Below, in pieces: positions 53,055-62,900 of a DNA stretch of 64,000 nucleotides. Both the position numbers and the translations under genes were made by a program. The DNA comes from Pantoea piersonii (GTDB lineage Bacteria > Pseudomonadota > Gammaproteobacteria > Enterobacterales > Enterobacteriaceae). Location: the NCBI RefSeq assembly GCF_003612015.1, contig NZ_RARB01000012.1:1-64000 (forward strand). The letters run 5' to 3'. The notes below the pieces were generated by a model that searched no databases, was not told where the DNA came from, and saw only the letters and a list, made by a program, of their open reading frames with translations. Position 1 is the stretch's first letter. Every line of letters starts with the position of its first letter.

Positions 53055-53653
53055 GAGCGTTCCTGAATGTCATGGCCGCTGCAGCTCGCCAGTCGGTTGC
53101 CGGTGACAGCCGTACACGACAGGGCATTATTACTGCCTATGACCCCGGCAGTTACGCCGTGAAAGTGCAACTGCAGCCCACGGGCGAGGAAACCGGATGG
53201 ATACCTCTCAGTTCGCCCTGGGTGGGTAACGGCTGGGGCCTGGCCGCAGGGCCGATGACAGGTGCCGTCGTGGAGGTCGAATTTGACTCGGGGCTGATGG
53301 GTACCGGTATGGCTGCCGGACAGTTTTACAACGATATCGACCGCTGCCCCGGGCCGCCTGCCGGCGAGTTCTGGCTGATACACCAGAGTGGCTCATTGTT
53401 GAAGTTTATGAACAGCGGTGAAGTGCTGCTTCACGCAAGAGAAAAGCTGACGTATGACGCGCCGTCACACCATTTTACAGGCGGTGATGTGCTGATGGAT
53501 TGCAACCTGAAGGTTGTTCAGGACATCAGCGACCATAACGGTGCACATGGCACGCTGCAGAAAATCCGCACGGTTTATAACGGGCACACGCATCTTGAGA
53601 AAGGCGAGGGCAACTTCACCGTATCTCCTCGTCAGCAAATCAGTACCCCTTAA
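53051..53653 (+). CDS. Baseplate spike protein V
   Basis: A 200-residue gpV/Mu gp45-type spike. Its OB-like N-terminal part (GIITAYDPGSYAVKVQLQPTGEETGWIPLSSP) is followed by a beta-helical tail with GDVLMDCNLKVVQDISDHNG and a His-rich end (YNGHTHLEKGEG). It pierces the outer membrane at the tail tip. Confidence 0.87.
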   Translation: MRAFLNVMAAAARQSVAGDSRTRQGIITAYDPGSYAVKVQLQPTGEETGWIPLSSPWVGNGWGLAAGPMTGAVVEVEFDSGLMGTGMAAGQFYNDIDRCPGPPAGEFWLIHQSGSLLKFMNSGEVLLHAREKLTYDAPSHHFTGGDVLMDCNLKVVQDISDHNGAHGTLQKIRTVYNGHTHLEKGEGNFTVSPRQQISTP

Positions 53654-53665
53654 GAGACGACACGC

Positions 53666-54031
53666 ATGTATGACCTTTGGCATCTGATCGGCAGTGACCT
53701 TGAGGTCTCGGCTGCCGGCGACCTGCGCCCGGTTTCCGGCAGCGAGCGGGCAAAGCAGCGAATACTTCGCCGCCTTCTGACCAGCCCGGGTGAATACCTG
53801 TTTCATCCTGAATACGGTGCAGGCCTGGGTAAAAAAGTGGGCGAGACGGTGAATCCCGGTGAATGGAAAGCACTTATCCGGGGACAAATGCTGCTGGAAG
53901 AGGCTGTGGCATCCGATCCTCCACCCGCGGTAACACTCAGCCCGACTGAAGGTGGGGTGAGTGTATCGGTGACGTATACCGATGCCATGGCCGGCACGAC
54001 AGAAATACTCCGTTTTGACGTAACGAGGTAA
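53666..54031 (+). CDS. Baseplate wedge protein, Mu gp46/gp25-like
   Basis: A 121-residue GPW/gp25-type wedge with RAKQRILRRLLTSPGEYLFHPEYGAGLGKKVG, the hallmark of the family, followed by VAVTYTDA-type strands. It links wedges to the sheath initiator. The order is as in Mu-like baseplates. Confidence 0.85.
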   Translation: MYDLWHLIGSDLEVSAAGDLRPVSGSERAKQRILRRLLTSPGEYLFHPEYGAGLGKKVGETVNPGEWKALIRGQMLLEEAVASDPPPAVTLSPTEGGVSVSVTYTDAMAGTTEILRFDVTR

Positions 54032-54035
54032 AAGC

Positions 54036-55163
54036 ATGGCGTCTCTTAACATCAAATCATTTACTGAACTGGTGCGTGAGCAGGTTACAACCCTGCAGGC
54101 GAGAGCAGCGAAACTGACAGACCTGTCTACTGGCAGCATTCTGCGCGCGCTTGTGGAGTCTAACGCCGGTGTGGCCATGTGGATCCAGCAGCTGATTGTG
54201 AAGCTGCTGGTGACAACCCGCGCCGCTACCTGTTCAGGGGAAGATCTGGACAGCTGGATGGCAGATTTTGGTTTCCGGCGGCTGTCTGCGGTTCAGGCAA
54301 CCGGGATAGTTACCTTCAGCCGTTTTACCGCAGCCGAACCGGCCTTCATCCGGACAGGGACCCGCATCACCACAACCGACGGCTCGCAAGCGTATGCAGT
54401 CGTTGAGGACCTGACCAGTGCGGCCTGGGATGCTTCACAGGGGGGATACACCATTGCGCGAGGCGTTGTTTCCCTTACCGTTCCTGTTCGGGCCGACACT
54501 GCAGGCGCGGCCGGAAATGCCCAGGCCGGTACGGTTACCGTCATTGTCGGCAGCATCCCGTATGTCGATTTTGTCATGAACAACGCCCCGTTTACCGGCG
54601 GGAAAGATGCTGAACAGGATGACGCTTTTCGCGCACGCTTTGTTTTATGGATAGCGTCGTTGTCAAAATCCACCAGGGCAGCTGCAGGTTATGCCCTCAG
54701 CAGCATCCAGGCCGGCGTGACTTACACACTCACTGAAAATACAACGTACGAGGGGCTGGCAAAGCCCGGCTATTTTTACGCTGTTGTGGATGATGGCAGC
54801 GGCGAACCGTCTGATAGCTTTATTGAACAGGCCTGTACCGCTGTCGAAGCCGTCAGGGGCTTTACGGTCAGCTTTGGGGTATTCAGACCGGTAAAACGTC
54901 TGGCAAATGTCACCCTGACGGTTATCACCGACGCGTCAGCGGACCATGCGGCAGTTGTAAGGCTGGTGCAGGCTGCCATCAGAACGTACATCAATAGCCT
55001 GTCGCTGGGGCAATTACTGGCGTATACACAGCTGGTTAAAGTCGCGTACAACGCCAGTCCACTGATCACCAATGTAACCTCACTGGCACTCAATAACGGA
55101 AACGCCGATCTGGCTGCTTCTGAAAAAGAGGTCATCCGGCCCGGCACTGTTACGGTGAGCTGA
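54036..55163 (+). CDS. Baseplate J-like protein (Mu gp47)
   Basis: A 375-residue baseplate J family protein. ITFTELVREQVTTLQ-type start (residues about 5-16), the conserved ATGIVTFSRFTAAEPAFIRTGT, VPVRADTAGAAGNAQAGTVT, and GGKDAEQDDAFRARFVLWIA are typical. It forms the wedge ring around the hub. Confidence 0.9.
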   Translation: MASLNIKSFTELVREQVTTLQARAAKLTDLSTGSILRALVESNAGVAMWIQQLIVKLLVTTRAATCSGEDLDSWMADFGFRRLSAVQATGIVTFSRFTAAEPAFIRTGTRITTTDGSQAYAVVEDLTSAAWDASQGGYTIARGVVSLTVPVRADTAGAAGNAQAGTVTVIVGSIPYVDFVMNNAPFTGGKDAEQDDAFRARFVLWIASLSKSTRAAAGYALSSIQAGVTYTLTENTTYEGLAKPGYFYAVVDDGSGEPSDSFIEQACTAVEAVRGFTVSFGVFRPVKRLANVTLTVITDASADHAAVVRLVQAAIRTYINSLSLGQLLAYTQLVKVAYNASPLITNVTSLALNNGNADLAASEKEVIRPGTVTVS

Positions 55164-55826
55164 ATGGCAAAAGGCGATCTGAACGATTTTTACGAGCGGC
55201 TCAAGGCGCTTCTGCCATCAGGCTGGTTTGCTGACAACAGCCCCGTCATGCATGGGGTACTTATGGCTGGCGCCAGGTCTCTGTCATGGTGCTATGCCCT
55301 TTACCGTTATGCCCTGACACAGACGCGCCTTTCCTCAGCCGCTGATGGCTGGCTGGATATCGCCGCGTATGACTTTTTCGGCACCGGGCTGCAGCGTCGG
55401 GCCGGGATGTCCGACGACGCGTTTCGCAATCACATCAGGATCAACCTCTTCCGGGAGCGGGGCACGCGGCAGGCTGTTATCGACATCCTGCAGGAACTCA
55501 CAGGTAATACACCCAGAGTTTTTGAGCCGCAGCGCCCCATGGATACAGGTTCATACGGTGGACCAGCGCTCGGTTATGGGATGGCCGGAGGATACGGCTC
55601 TCTGCTTCTTCCTTATCAGGCGTTCGTTGTGGCCTTCCGTCCCAAGGGAACAGGTATTCCCCTGATTGCCGGATACGCTACGCCGCCCTCGGGTTACAGC
55701 GTGCCTTCACAGGGTGAGTATGTTTCTCATGAAATGGTGAATGGCAACGTGACTGACGCGCAGATATACGCAGCGGTCGCGGCCGTGAAAATGGAAGGCA
55801 CCATTGTCTGGATAAAGCTGCTGTAA
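55164..55826 (+). CDS. Baseplate wedge/tail protein, Mu gp48 (DUF2313)-like
   Basis: A 220-residue protein next to the J gene, with LLPSGWFADNSPVMHGVLMA at the start and a DIAAYDFFGTGLQRRAGMSD core, as in DUF2313 (Mu gp48/gpI) tail proteins. The C terminus is Gly/Tyr-rich (YGMAGGYGSLLLPYQ). It connects wedges with tail fibres. Confidence 0.8.
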   Translation: MAKGDLNDFYERLKALLPSGWFADNSPVMHGVLMAGARSLSWCYALYRYALTQTRLSSAADGWLDIAAYDFFGTGLQRRAGMSDDAFRNHIRINLFRERGTRQAVIDILQELTGNTPRVFEPQRPMDTGSYGGPALGYGMAGGYGSLLLPYQAFVVAFRPKGTGIPLIAGYATPPSGYSVPSQGEYVSHEMVNGNVTDAQIYAAVAAVKMEGTIVWIKLL

Positions 55827-55857
55827 AACCCTGACGCTTTTAACCTGTTAACACAAC

Positions 55858-55881
55858 GGCTGTCCGGAAGGATGGCTTTTT
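55858..55881 (+). terminator. Weak terminator before the tail fibre gene
   Basis: GGCTGTCC-GGAA-GGATGGCT (with G-T pairs) followed by TTTT, 13 bp before the fibre start. Confidence 0.4.
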
Positions 55882-55893
55882 ATGAGGTAAAGA

Positions 55894-57309
55894 ATGGACC
55901 GTCAGATTGTATACCCGGGTCAGATCCCCCTTGAAACTGACCTGCTCAACACGAATAAATTCGCCATGACAGGGCTGGCGAAACTGGCGTCAGCCATTCT
56001 GGGTGAGAACACCTGGCTGTACGGGCTGGCATGTAAGCCTACCGCACCTGCATCCATGAGCATTCAGATTGGGGAAGGGCAAATTTACTCCCTGGAGCAT
56101 ATCGATGGCTCGCCTTACTCGTCACTGGACGCAGATAACACAAATACCATTCTGAAGCAGGGACTCAACATGGCTCCGCGCCAGTTCAGGCTGAATGCGC
56201 CCACGCAGCAGGGATACAGTATTACCTATCTGATTCAGGTGGCTTACGGAGATGTGGATACGGGCCCGGCTGTACTGCCGTATTACAACGCTGCTAATCC
56301 GGCCATCGCATACAGTGGTCCCAGTAATGCCGGGAATGCGCAAAATACAGTAAGGGCGGGAGTATGTGAGGTCAGGATCAAGCCGGGAACCCCGGTTCTC
56401 AGCGGAGCTCAGGTTACGCCAGAACCCGATGCCGGTTATACCCGGGCATGGGTTATCACAGTGAATTACGGCGCGACGGCCATTCATGCAGATGATATCC
56501 GGCCGGCCGCAGGGTCACCATTTTTGCCAGAAAACGGCCTCGTGACAGCGCTTCAACAGGGTTCCCTGACCTTTGGCCATGACACCGGAACTGACAATCA
56601 GTGCGTCGTTAATCTTGAACCTGCTATCCAGCAGGTGAGGGATGGCACACGTTTATATTTTCGCGTGAAATCAACAAATACAGGCGCTGCCTCTCTTAAA
56701 GTTAACTCTTTCTCTGCGTCCCGTATTCTCACACCTAACCATGAAGCACTCTGTGCCGGGCAGCTCATCAGTGGCCACATCGCAGAAGTTGAATGGTATG
56801 AAGCCATTAACGCATGGATATTGCGGTCATCGTCAGTCAGCTACAGCAAACAGGAGTCAGACAGGCTTTTCCTGCCGGTTTCGGGTGGTCATGTCACCGG
56901 AAACATCAGCATTGATGGCTCGCTCAGCGCAGGGCATGGCCTCAAAGTCGGGAAAGCTGAAATAACAACGGGCGGGGACATTAAAGGGGAACAGTGGCAT
57001 GGCAGTTTATATAAGTGGCTTGATGAGCTGGTTCCGGTCCTTTCCGGAAGCGAGCTGGCCTGGTATTACTATGGCCCAGGACGCAAATTAATTATTCAGG
57101 GAGGGAAGGCAAGCCGGTCAGGAAATACAACCCGTGTCACTTTCCCCGTTGTGTTTCCTGCGAAATGCCTGCATGTGCAAACAACACTCTGTGCAGCCCA
57201 CAAAAAAAGCACCTGGAACGTTTTCGTCAGTAACATTGAAAATTCCCAATTTAATATAATTGCAGGGACAGACGAACCTGAGTTTTACTGGCTCGCAATC
57301 GGGAAATGA
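55894..57309 (+). CDS. Tail fibre protein
   Basis: A 471-residue fibre starting behind GAGGTAAAG. The N terminus (RQIVYPGQIPLETDLLNTNKFAM) is the conserved baseplate-attachment part of SfV/Mu-like fibres; the middle has repeated beta segments (LTFGHDTGTDNQCVVNLEPA; HVTGNISIDGSLSAGHGLKVG) and the C terminus ends in a compact receptor-binding part. It should determine host range together with the chaperone downstream. Confidence 0.88.
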   Translation: MDRQIVYPGQIPLETDLLNTNKFAMTGLAKLASAILGENTWLYGLACKPTAPASMSIQIGEGQIYSLEHIDGSPYSSLDADNTNTILKQGLNMAPRQFRLNAPTQQGYSITYLIQVAYGDVDTGPAVLPYYNAANPAIAYSGPSNAGNAQNTVRAGVCEVRIKPGTPVLSGAQVTPEPDAGYTRAWVITVNYGATAIHADDIRPAAGSPFLPENGLVTALQQGSLTFGHDTGTDNQCVVNLEPAIQQVRDGTRLYFRVKSTNTGAASLKVNSFSASRILTPNHEALCAGQLISGHIAEVEWYEAINAWILRSSSVSYSKQESDRLFLPVSGGHVTGNISIDGSLSAGHGLKVGKAEITTGGDIKGEQWHGSLYKWLDELVPVLSGSELAWYYYGPGRKLIIQGGKASRSGNTTRVTFPVVFPAKCLHVQTTLCAAHKKSTWNVFVSNIENSQFNIIAGTDEPEFYWLAIGK

Positions 57310-57324
57310 AAAGGTGTCAATATT

Positions 57325-57750
57325 ATGAAATTTGGCTTTAGCCCCACTACCAGTGCATTTTACCTTATGGCCGAAAAAGAAAGTTATATTCGAAATCATC
57401 TCTGGCCTGATGATATCAGTCTGGTCTCAGATGATACCTGGTCTCAATATTGTGGCGAACCACCAGAAGGTAAAGTCCGCGGTTCAGATGAACAGGGGTT
57501 ACCTTGCTGGACGAATGGATCATTACCCTCTGACAGCGAGCCTTCTCCGACCTTCCAGACAATAAAAAACATCAGATTAAGCGAGGCAATAGATGAAATA
57601 AGCGGGCTTGCAATTATCGCATCAGTAACTCCCCTTACTGATTCGGATCAGAAGTTATTAGCTGAATGGAAATGTTATCTCAGCAATATTTATAATATGA
57701 CCGGACCGGATAAGCATGGTGCCTGGCCGGCCAAGCCTGAATCAATTTAA
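57325..57750 (+). CDS. Tail fibre assembly chaperone
   Basis: A 141-residue protein with FSPTTSAFYLMAEKESYI, YCGEPPEGKVRGSDEQGLPC and the conserved end TDSDQKLLAEWKCYLSNIYN, matching Caudo_TAP/Tfa-type fibre chaperones. It folds and trims fibre trimers. Confidence 0.87.
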   Translation: MKFGFSPTTSAFYLMAEKESYIRNHLWPDDISLVSDDTWSQYCGEPPEGKVRGSDEQGLPCWTNGSLPSDSEPSPTFQTIKNIRLSEAIDEISGLAIIASVTPLTDSDQKLLAEWKCYLSNIYNMTGPDKHGAWPAKPESI

Positions 57751-57870
57751 AATATTTTTCAGCTTCTTTTGCTTGAAATGACTTATATCCAGAAATTTAT
57801 CCTTGCCAGGCATAAATATTAAGTCCTCATACGTATCCTCACTGGCTGCCAGTTTTTCAACTGGACTCAC
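57742..57870 (-). CDS. Possible 42-residue protein, second of a tiny pair
   Basis: GTG 57870 gives MSPVEKLAASEDTYEDLIFM, then PGKDKFLDISHFKQKKLK and NILN. The sequence is coding-like (acidic helix, then basic end). Its start overlaps the stop of the gene upstream (GTGA), which is strong evidence for translational coupling. It also overlaps the last 9 bp of the fibre chaperone on the other strand. The family is unknown. Confidence 0.5.
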   Translation of the reverse strand: MSPVEKLAASEDTYEDLIFMPGKDKFLDISHFKQKKLKNILN

Positions 57871-58001
57871 CGTAATTCCAGCACTACTGGAAGACTGATT
57901 TCAGTACTCAGGCCGTCTGACTCCGAAAAATCTGAGCGGGTAACAGGTACCTTAATGTCAGCAAAACAGTAAAGATGAAATGATTTTGGGGGGTGATGCA
58001 T
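57867..58001 (-). CDS. Possible 44-residue protein, first of a tiny pair
   Basis: ATG 58001 gives MHHPPKSFHLYCFADIKVPV, then TRSDFSESDGLSTEISLP and VVLELR. The amphipathic beta pattern and absence of stops point to a real gene. The upstream 150 bp are strongly AT-rich with several TATA-like boxes, as for a moron promoter. No good ribosome site is visible. It could also be the 3' part of an older gene. Confidence 0.45.
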   Translation of the reverse strand: MHHPPKSFHLYCFADIKVPVTRSDFSESDGLSTEISLPVVLELR

Positions 58002-58169
58002 CGAAAATTGTCCGAACCTGATTTTTCGATAACGTTAACTGACTGTTTTTATTGATAAGTGATAACACGCTTTGCAAACAAAAAATTGCTTTTTTCCTGA
58101 TGTATTTTATTGATTTTCCTATAAAAAAATCGCATATATTTTAAATATGTTTTGTATATAGCTTAACTT
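58002..58169. other. AT-rich promoter-like spacer
   Basis: Over 70 percent A/T by eye, with TATATTTTAAATATG near 58134 and repeated TTATTGAT. It separates the small ORF pair from the integrase remnant, so both could be transcribed from or towards it. Confidence 0.35.
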
Positions 58170-58898
58170 TTACCGCCTGACATGCAAGGAGAATTTTTGA
58201 CTGTCCGAAAATGTCCGAAAATCAGAGATATGCTTTAGACCAGCACGTACTCGTGCTCTGCGGGGATCAAGGTACTTTTTGGTCATTGAAAGATTTTTAT
58301 GACCCAGCAGCCGCTGGGCAAAAGCCTCACCCTGTCTGGCTTCATACAGGCGTCCGGACAGACTTCTTATGTCGTGAAAGGTCGGCGGATTCTCGATTGT
58401 GTCCAGGCCACAGCGCGCGTGCACGGGAAAATGCCTGGGTAATATTTTCTGGCGAGACCGGGCCGGGTTTGCGTCCATGTCGGCGGGTGGCTGAATAAAT
58501 CAAATACTCAGAAGGATTATCTCTTCGGCATAATGCAATGCCATCAATCGGCGTCATGTCTATTTCAGGAAGCCCGAGCGCGAAAGGTATGGCCAGCGTG
58601 TTTCCTTTTTTGCCTTGCGTAATAAACAGGCGCCCGTCTTTGACATCCGAGAATTTCATACGGGTGATATCTTCTCTGCGCTGTGCGCTTAACAGAGCGA
58701 TGAGCATGGCTTTATAAAACCACGGCTCCACTTCACGCGTGGCCTCCAGCAATTTGCGAAGATCTTCTGTTGAGAGCCGGCTTCTCTGTATTTTGGGGCT
58801 GATGTACGCGTAGGTTCTACCGGGTTTCGTTCGATAATCCCGGCCACAATGGCTTCCCGGAAGATGTCGTTCAGCACACACCTGAGGATAACTGCCAT
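58170..58898 (-). pseudogene. int: Phage tyrosine integrase, frameshifted and 5'-truncated
   Basis: Three frames reconstruct one integrase. RCVLNDIFREAIVAGIIERNPVEPTR comes first, then RLSTEDLRKLLEATREVEPW...ALLSAQRREDITRMKF with the catalytic Arg and GKKGN Lys. After another shift come FHDIRSLSGRLY (His-x-x-Arg), LLGHKNLSMTKKYLDP (His and the Tyr nucleophile). All catalytic residues survive but in separate frames (breaks near 58830 and 58440), and the N-terminal arm-binding domain is missing. The prophage can therefore not excise by its own enzyme. It lies at the right end of the prophage, as expected for int. Confidence 0.85.
58202..58221. repeat. Tandem 10-bp repeat in the integrase 3' end
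   Basis: TGTCCGAAAA occurs twice in a row, with a related TTGTCCGAAC at 58008-58017. It could be part of an attachment or arm site, but the matching left-end copy was not found. Confidence 0.35.
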
Positions 58899-59174
58899 TG
58901 TCTGTTTGCCATCAGTGATGTACCAGCTGGGCCTGAGAAAGCCGAACAGTCAGGTACATAAAACTCATACGGATAAAAGGGAAGAACAGCTGTGATTTCC
59001 CCACGCCGGTATTATGGCCTGCCAGACACACTGCTTTAGTCATTGCAGGTAAAATAAGCTTATAAGCGCCCGGTATTGATGCTGTTACGATCGGGAAAGT
59101 GGGCAGCGTTGAATATGAGTACATAGACGAGCAGTTGAAATAACAGCGGAGCCAGCCAAAGAGAGAAGGGTCAC
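58899..59174. other. Junction sequence after the integrase remnant
   Basis: A minus-strand frame at 58912-59124 includes MTKAVCLAGHNTGVGKSQ, a P-loop-like string, then breaks into the integrase remnant. It looks like a scrap of another gene fused by a deletion; no function is claimed. Confidence 0.3.
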
Positions 59175-59771
59175 TCAGGCAGGTTTTTTTTGCGTCTGAA
59201 ACATCGTTTCAGAGGTGGTGTAGTAGTTTTCGAAATAGCCTGAAAAGTTAGGCTTGCGGTAAAAAAGCCGGGCCGGCAGGAGCCGCTGGCTTTCTGTGGG
59301 AGCGTCATCCAGTCTCATAAGAACGTCCCTGAAACCGAATTCTACCGAATTACTCAGCGAATGATCGATCACCACGCCCCGGTAGAATCCCACGCGGTCG
59401 AGAAGATCTGCACGCTGAGCGATACCTAAATCAAAAAAGTCTGGCTCATCTTTGAACCGGGCTTTATGGGATTTCAGAAGGTCAACAACCTCACGCGGCG
59501 CGAATTCATGATTATCATGGGCAAGAGCGCTGAGTTTTTCAAAAAGGGGGGCGGCAAGGTCGGGCGCTTCAACCTGTACAGCTTTGAGAAGCCTGGTCCG
59601 GTGATCGGCCAGTTCAGCACACTGTCGTTTCTTCTGCTGCTCAGTCTCTACCTCGGCCTGTGTAACGGCTAAAAGCTGCTGCTCCTGCATGGCCTTATCC
59701 ACACGGCTGCTGACATCATCAGGGGCACGGCCTTTGCCACCATGACTCGTATCTATTGGATTGTCTGACAC
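59175..59771 (-). CDS. Hypothetical cytosolic protein
   Basis: A 198-residue protein without signal peptide or membrane helix. The first 60 residues are charged and probably coiled coil (VDKAMQEQQLLAVTQAEVET); the rest is mixed alpha/beta (LFEKLSALAHDNHEFAPREV; FFDLGIAQRADLLDRVGFYR). No family is recognised. It starts at ATG 59771 with AGGAGT just upstream and stands between the integrase remnant and the autotransporter on the same strand. Confidence 0.6.
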   Translation of the reverse strand: MSDNPIDTSHGGKGRAPDDVSSRVDKAMQEQQLLAVTQAEVETEQQKKRQCAELADHRTRLLKAVQVEAPDLAAPLFEKLSALAHDNHEFAPREVVDLLKSHKARFKDEPDFFDLGIAQRADLLDRVGFYRGVVIDHSLSNSVEFGFRDVLMRLDDAPTESQRLLPARLFYRKPNFSGYFENYYTTSETMFQTQKKPA

Positions 59772-59918
59772 TCAGTACTCCTTGATCTATATCTGGTCAG
59801 CGCAGGTGTCTGAAACCTGCCGTGTACCGTGAGTTTATAGTTTAGCCGGATCGTGCTGTCATAATGTCACCGACCGTTGCAGGCGTCGGTACAGGAGGTA
59901 CATTTCCCGGTAACACTG

Positions 59919-62900
59919 TCAGAAACCAATGTTCACCCGGATCATCACCATCTGGTCGCGCGTGCGCTGAGCATCAAGCCCCAGCGTGCCCTGATAGGCA
60001 ATGCCCGGTGTAATGCTGTACGGCAGAAGGAAATCAATGCCGGTGCCGACCGTCATCACCTGCCGGCTCGTCTCGGTCAGCGCCACGCGCCAGGTATCAT
60101 TGGCGGTGTCAGCATAACCGACGCGCGCGGTGCCACTGTTGCTAAGCGTCTGTGCATACTCGATGCGCCCCTGCAGGCGCATTGCACCCCAGCGGGCTGG
60201 CACAATGCGTTCCCCCCGCAGTCCGGCGGCCGTCACGACCTGCGCAACCGTCTGTGGTGCGTAGGCAAGACTGTACGCACCGGCGCCCGACTCGCTGAAG
60301 CCGTCCAGCCACGTGCGGGTGTACTGCAGACGGGCGTAGGGTGAAACCAGTCTGTCGGGCGCACGAAATTCATAACCCGAGGTCAGTGACGTAAAGACCT
60401 GACGCCCCGATCGTGAACCGCGGGCCACAGCGTCGGAATCGGTTACCGCACGACGGCTGTCAAAGTTCAGCGAGCCGTGTCCCAGCAAACCGTCCACAAA
60501 GAAGGAACCCGGGTGATAGCTGCCGTAAAGGGCGGCGCTGAGCGCGCGCCCGTTCGTGCGGGTGCCGTCGTCACCAATGTCGCTGACGTCGCGGCCGAAG
60601 CCAATGCCCGCTCCGCCGGTAAAGGTCCCGGTAAAGCGATAGTCGGCCCCGGTGGTGACACCCACGGTGGTGTGGCTGAAGCGCACCCCGTCCGCATTGT
60701 CGCCGCCAAAATCGACATAGCCCCCGGTCCAGTACGACACCCGCTGTGCCTGCTGTCCGCCAGCAAAAGGCAAGGCGGGAACGTCTGGCCGGGCCTGCGC
60801 GTCGTTCAGGCCGGATTTCTGCTGCTGCCAGGCCTGGCCCCACATTTTCTGATCCGCATTACGCTCCGGCCCGGAGGAAGGCATGGAAAAGTGGACGCCG
60901 GTCATGTCAGGAGGCAGGTCAGCCCCGCGATGCAGCTGCTCCAGGCGGTCGCCGAAGTTACGCAGCTGCGCGCGGGCAAAATTCTGTGCGGCCTGATATT
61001 GCGCGCTCACCAGTCCGATGACGTCAGCATCCTTCGAAGGGTCGGGGCGCGCGGTAATGGTCAGGGTTACCCGGGCCGGTGACGTTGAGCCGGCGGCGCT
61101 GGTCAGAACATAGCGGAGCGTGAGGGTTCCGCTGGCCTGCGCGGCTGCGGTGAACAGCAGCTGATAGTCGGTACCGGAAGCCTGGACTGATGCCTTACCC
61201 AGGCTGCTGTCCGGCTGCTCCTGCAGCCGGGCGCCGGTGAACGGACCGCCGGTCGCCCCGCCGGTCAGGCTGACAGTAACCGACTGCCCGGCTGCAACCG
61301 TGGCGGCGTGGTCAGCCGCGGACGGTGCCTCCGCGCCAGTTTCCAGCGAATACGCGGCCTGCAGAGCCCTGCCGGTGGCATCCGTCACCAGAACGCTGAA
61401 CGTACTGCTTCCACTGGCCAGAGGGGTTCCCGAAAGCTCGCCGTCGGAAAAAGTCAGTCCACGCGGCAGGGTGCCGCTCAGCTGCCAGCGATAGGGCGCG
61501 GTGCCGCCCGTGACGCCGAGGGCCTGAAAATATGCCTGCCCGGCTTTCCCCTCAGGCAGGGCGCCGCCCGCGGGCTGGAGCTGCAGAGCGGCGGGTGCGG
61601 CGGCGCTGACGGCCAGCGAGTAGCTGGCCGTGCCGCTGTTGCCCAGGCTGTCAGCGGCGGTGACCTGGAAGCTGTAACTGCCCGCCGCAGACGGCGTTCC
61701 GGCCAGCGCACCCGTTGCCGCGTTCAGCGTGACGCCGGCGGGCAAGGTGGTGGCACTGAATGTATAGGGTGCGCGGCCGCCCGAGGCTGTCAGCGTCTGG
61801 CTCCAGCTGCTGCCCGCCGTGGCAGCATTCAGTGCGCCACTGCCGGGTGACAGCGTCAGCAGCACCGGCGTCACGGTAAGTGACACTCGGGCGCTGGCGG
61901 AGGTGCCGCTGCCGTTAGACGCGGTATAGGTGAAACTGTCGCTGCCCGCATAACCCGTGGCCGGGGTGTAGGACACCGTCACACCCGAGACGGCCAGGCT
62001 GCCGTGAGCCGGCGGGCTCACGATGCTGACCGAACTGGCCGTCCCGCCGGAGAGACTGAGCGTGACTGGATTGCTGCTGCTGTTGGCGACCACGGTGGCA
62101 GTGCTGTCGCTGGCCACCGGCGAGGCGGCGCTGACGACCAGCGTATAGCTGGCGCTGCCGGTAGCACCGTTCGCATCCGTCGCGGTGACCTGGAAGCTGT
62201 AGCTGCCTGCGGCAGAGGGCGTTCCGGACAGCGTGCCAGTAGTTGCGTCGAGGGTTATCCCGGCGGGCAGTGCGGTGACGGACCAGGTCCAGGGCAAGGT
62301 GCCGCCGGAGGCTGTCAGACTCTGTGACCAGGCGTTCCCCACGGTGGCAGCGTTCAGTGCGCCCGATGCCGGCGCCACCGCCAGCACCGGAGGAGTGACG
62401 GTCAGAGACACGGTGGCATCGGCCGAGGTGCCTCCGCTGTTAGACGCATTCCAGATAAAGCTGTCGCTGCCGGAATAACCGGCTGCGGGCGTGTAAATAA
62501 CCGTGGTTCCGCTGACCGCAGCACTGCCGTGAGCCGGGGTGGAGACAAGCGTTACTGACGTTGCCGTTCCGCCACTCAGGGAGAGCGAAATGACGTTGTT
62601 CGTACTGTTAGCGGCTACGGTGGCGGCGCTGCCTGACGAAACCGGGGCGGCTTCCGCACGGGTGACGCTGAGCGTATACGCCCGGGTCGTACCATCCTGC
62701 GCCGTGACGACGACGGAAATGCTGGTCGTGCTGCCGGCTGCCAGGCTGACGGACCGGGACGCCGAACCGGATGTCACGGCGGTGCCGTCCACGGTGACGG
62801 TGGCGTGGCTCTCAGTGACAACGGGCGTGACCGTAACGGATGACACGCTGCTGGCGACCGAGGCGCTGTAACTACTGGCTGAGGCACTGAACGACGGTGA

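Noticed and set aside
58912-59124. P-loop-like string AGHNTGVGKS as a possible ATPase gene
   Set aside because: The frame is only 70 codons and merges with integrase-remnant sequence; too little remains to assign a family.
60477-62871. Long plus-strand open frames opposite the autotransporter (for example 60477-61082, 61308-61850, 62004-62327)
   Set aside because: They are antisense shadows caused by the GC-rich repetitive coding sequence; they have no ribosome sites and no family patterns.
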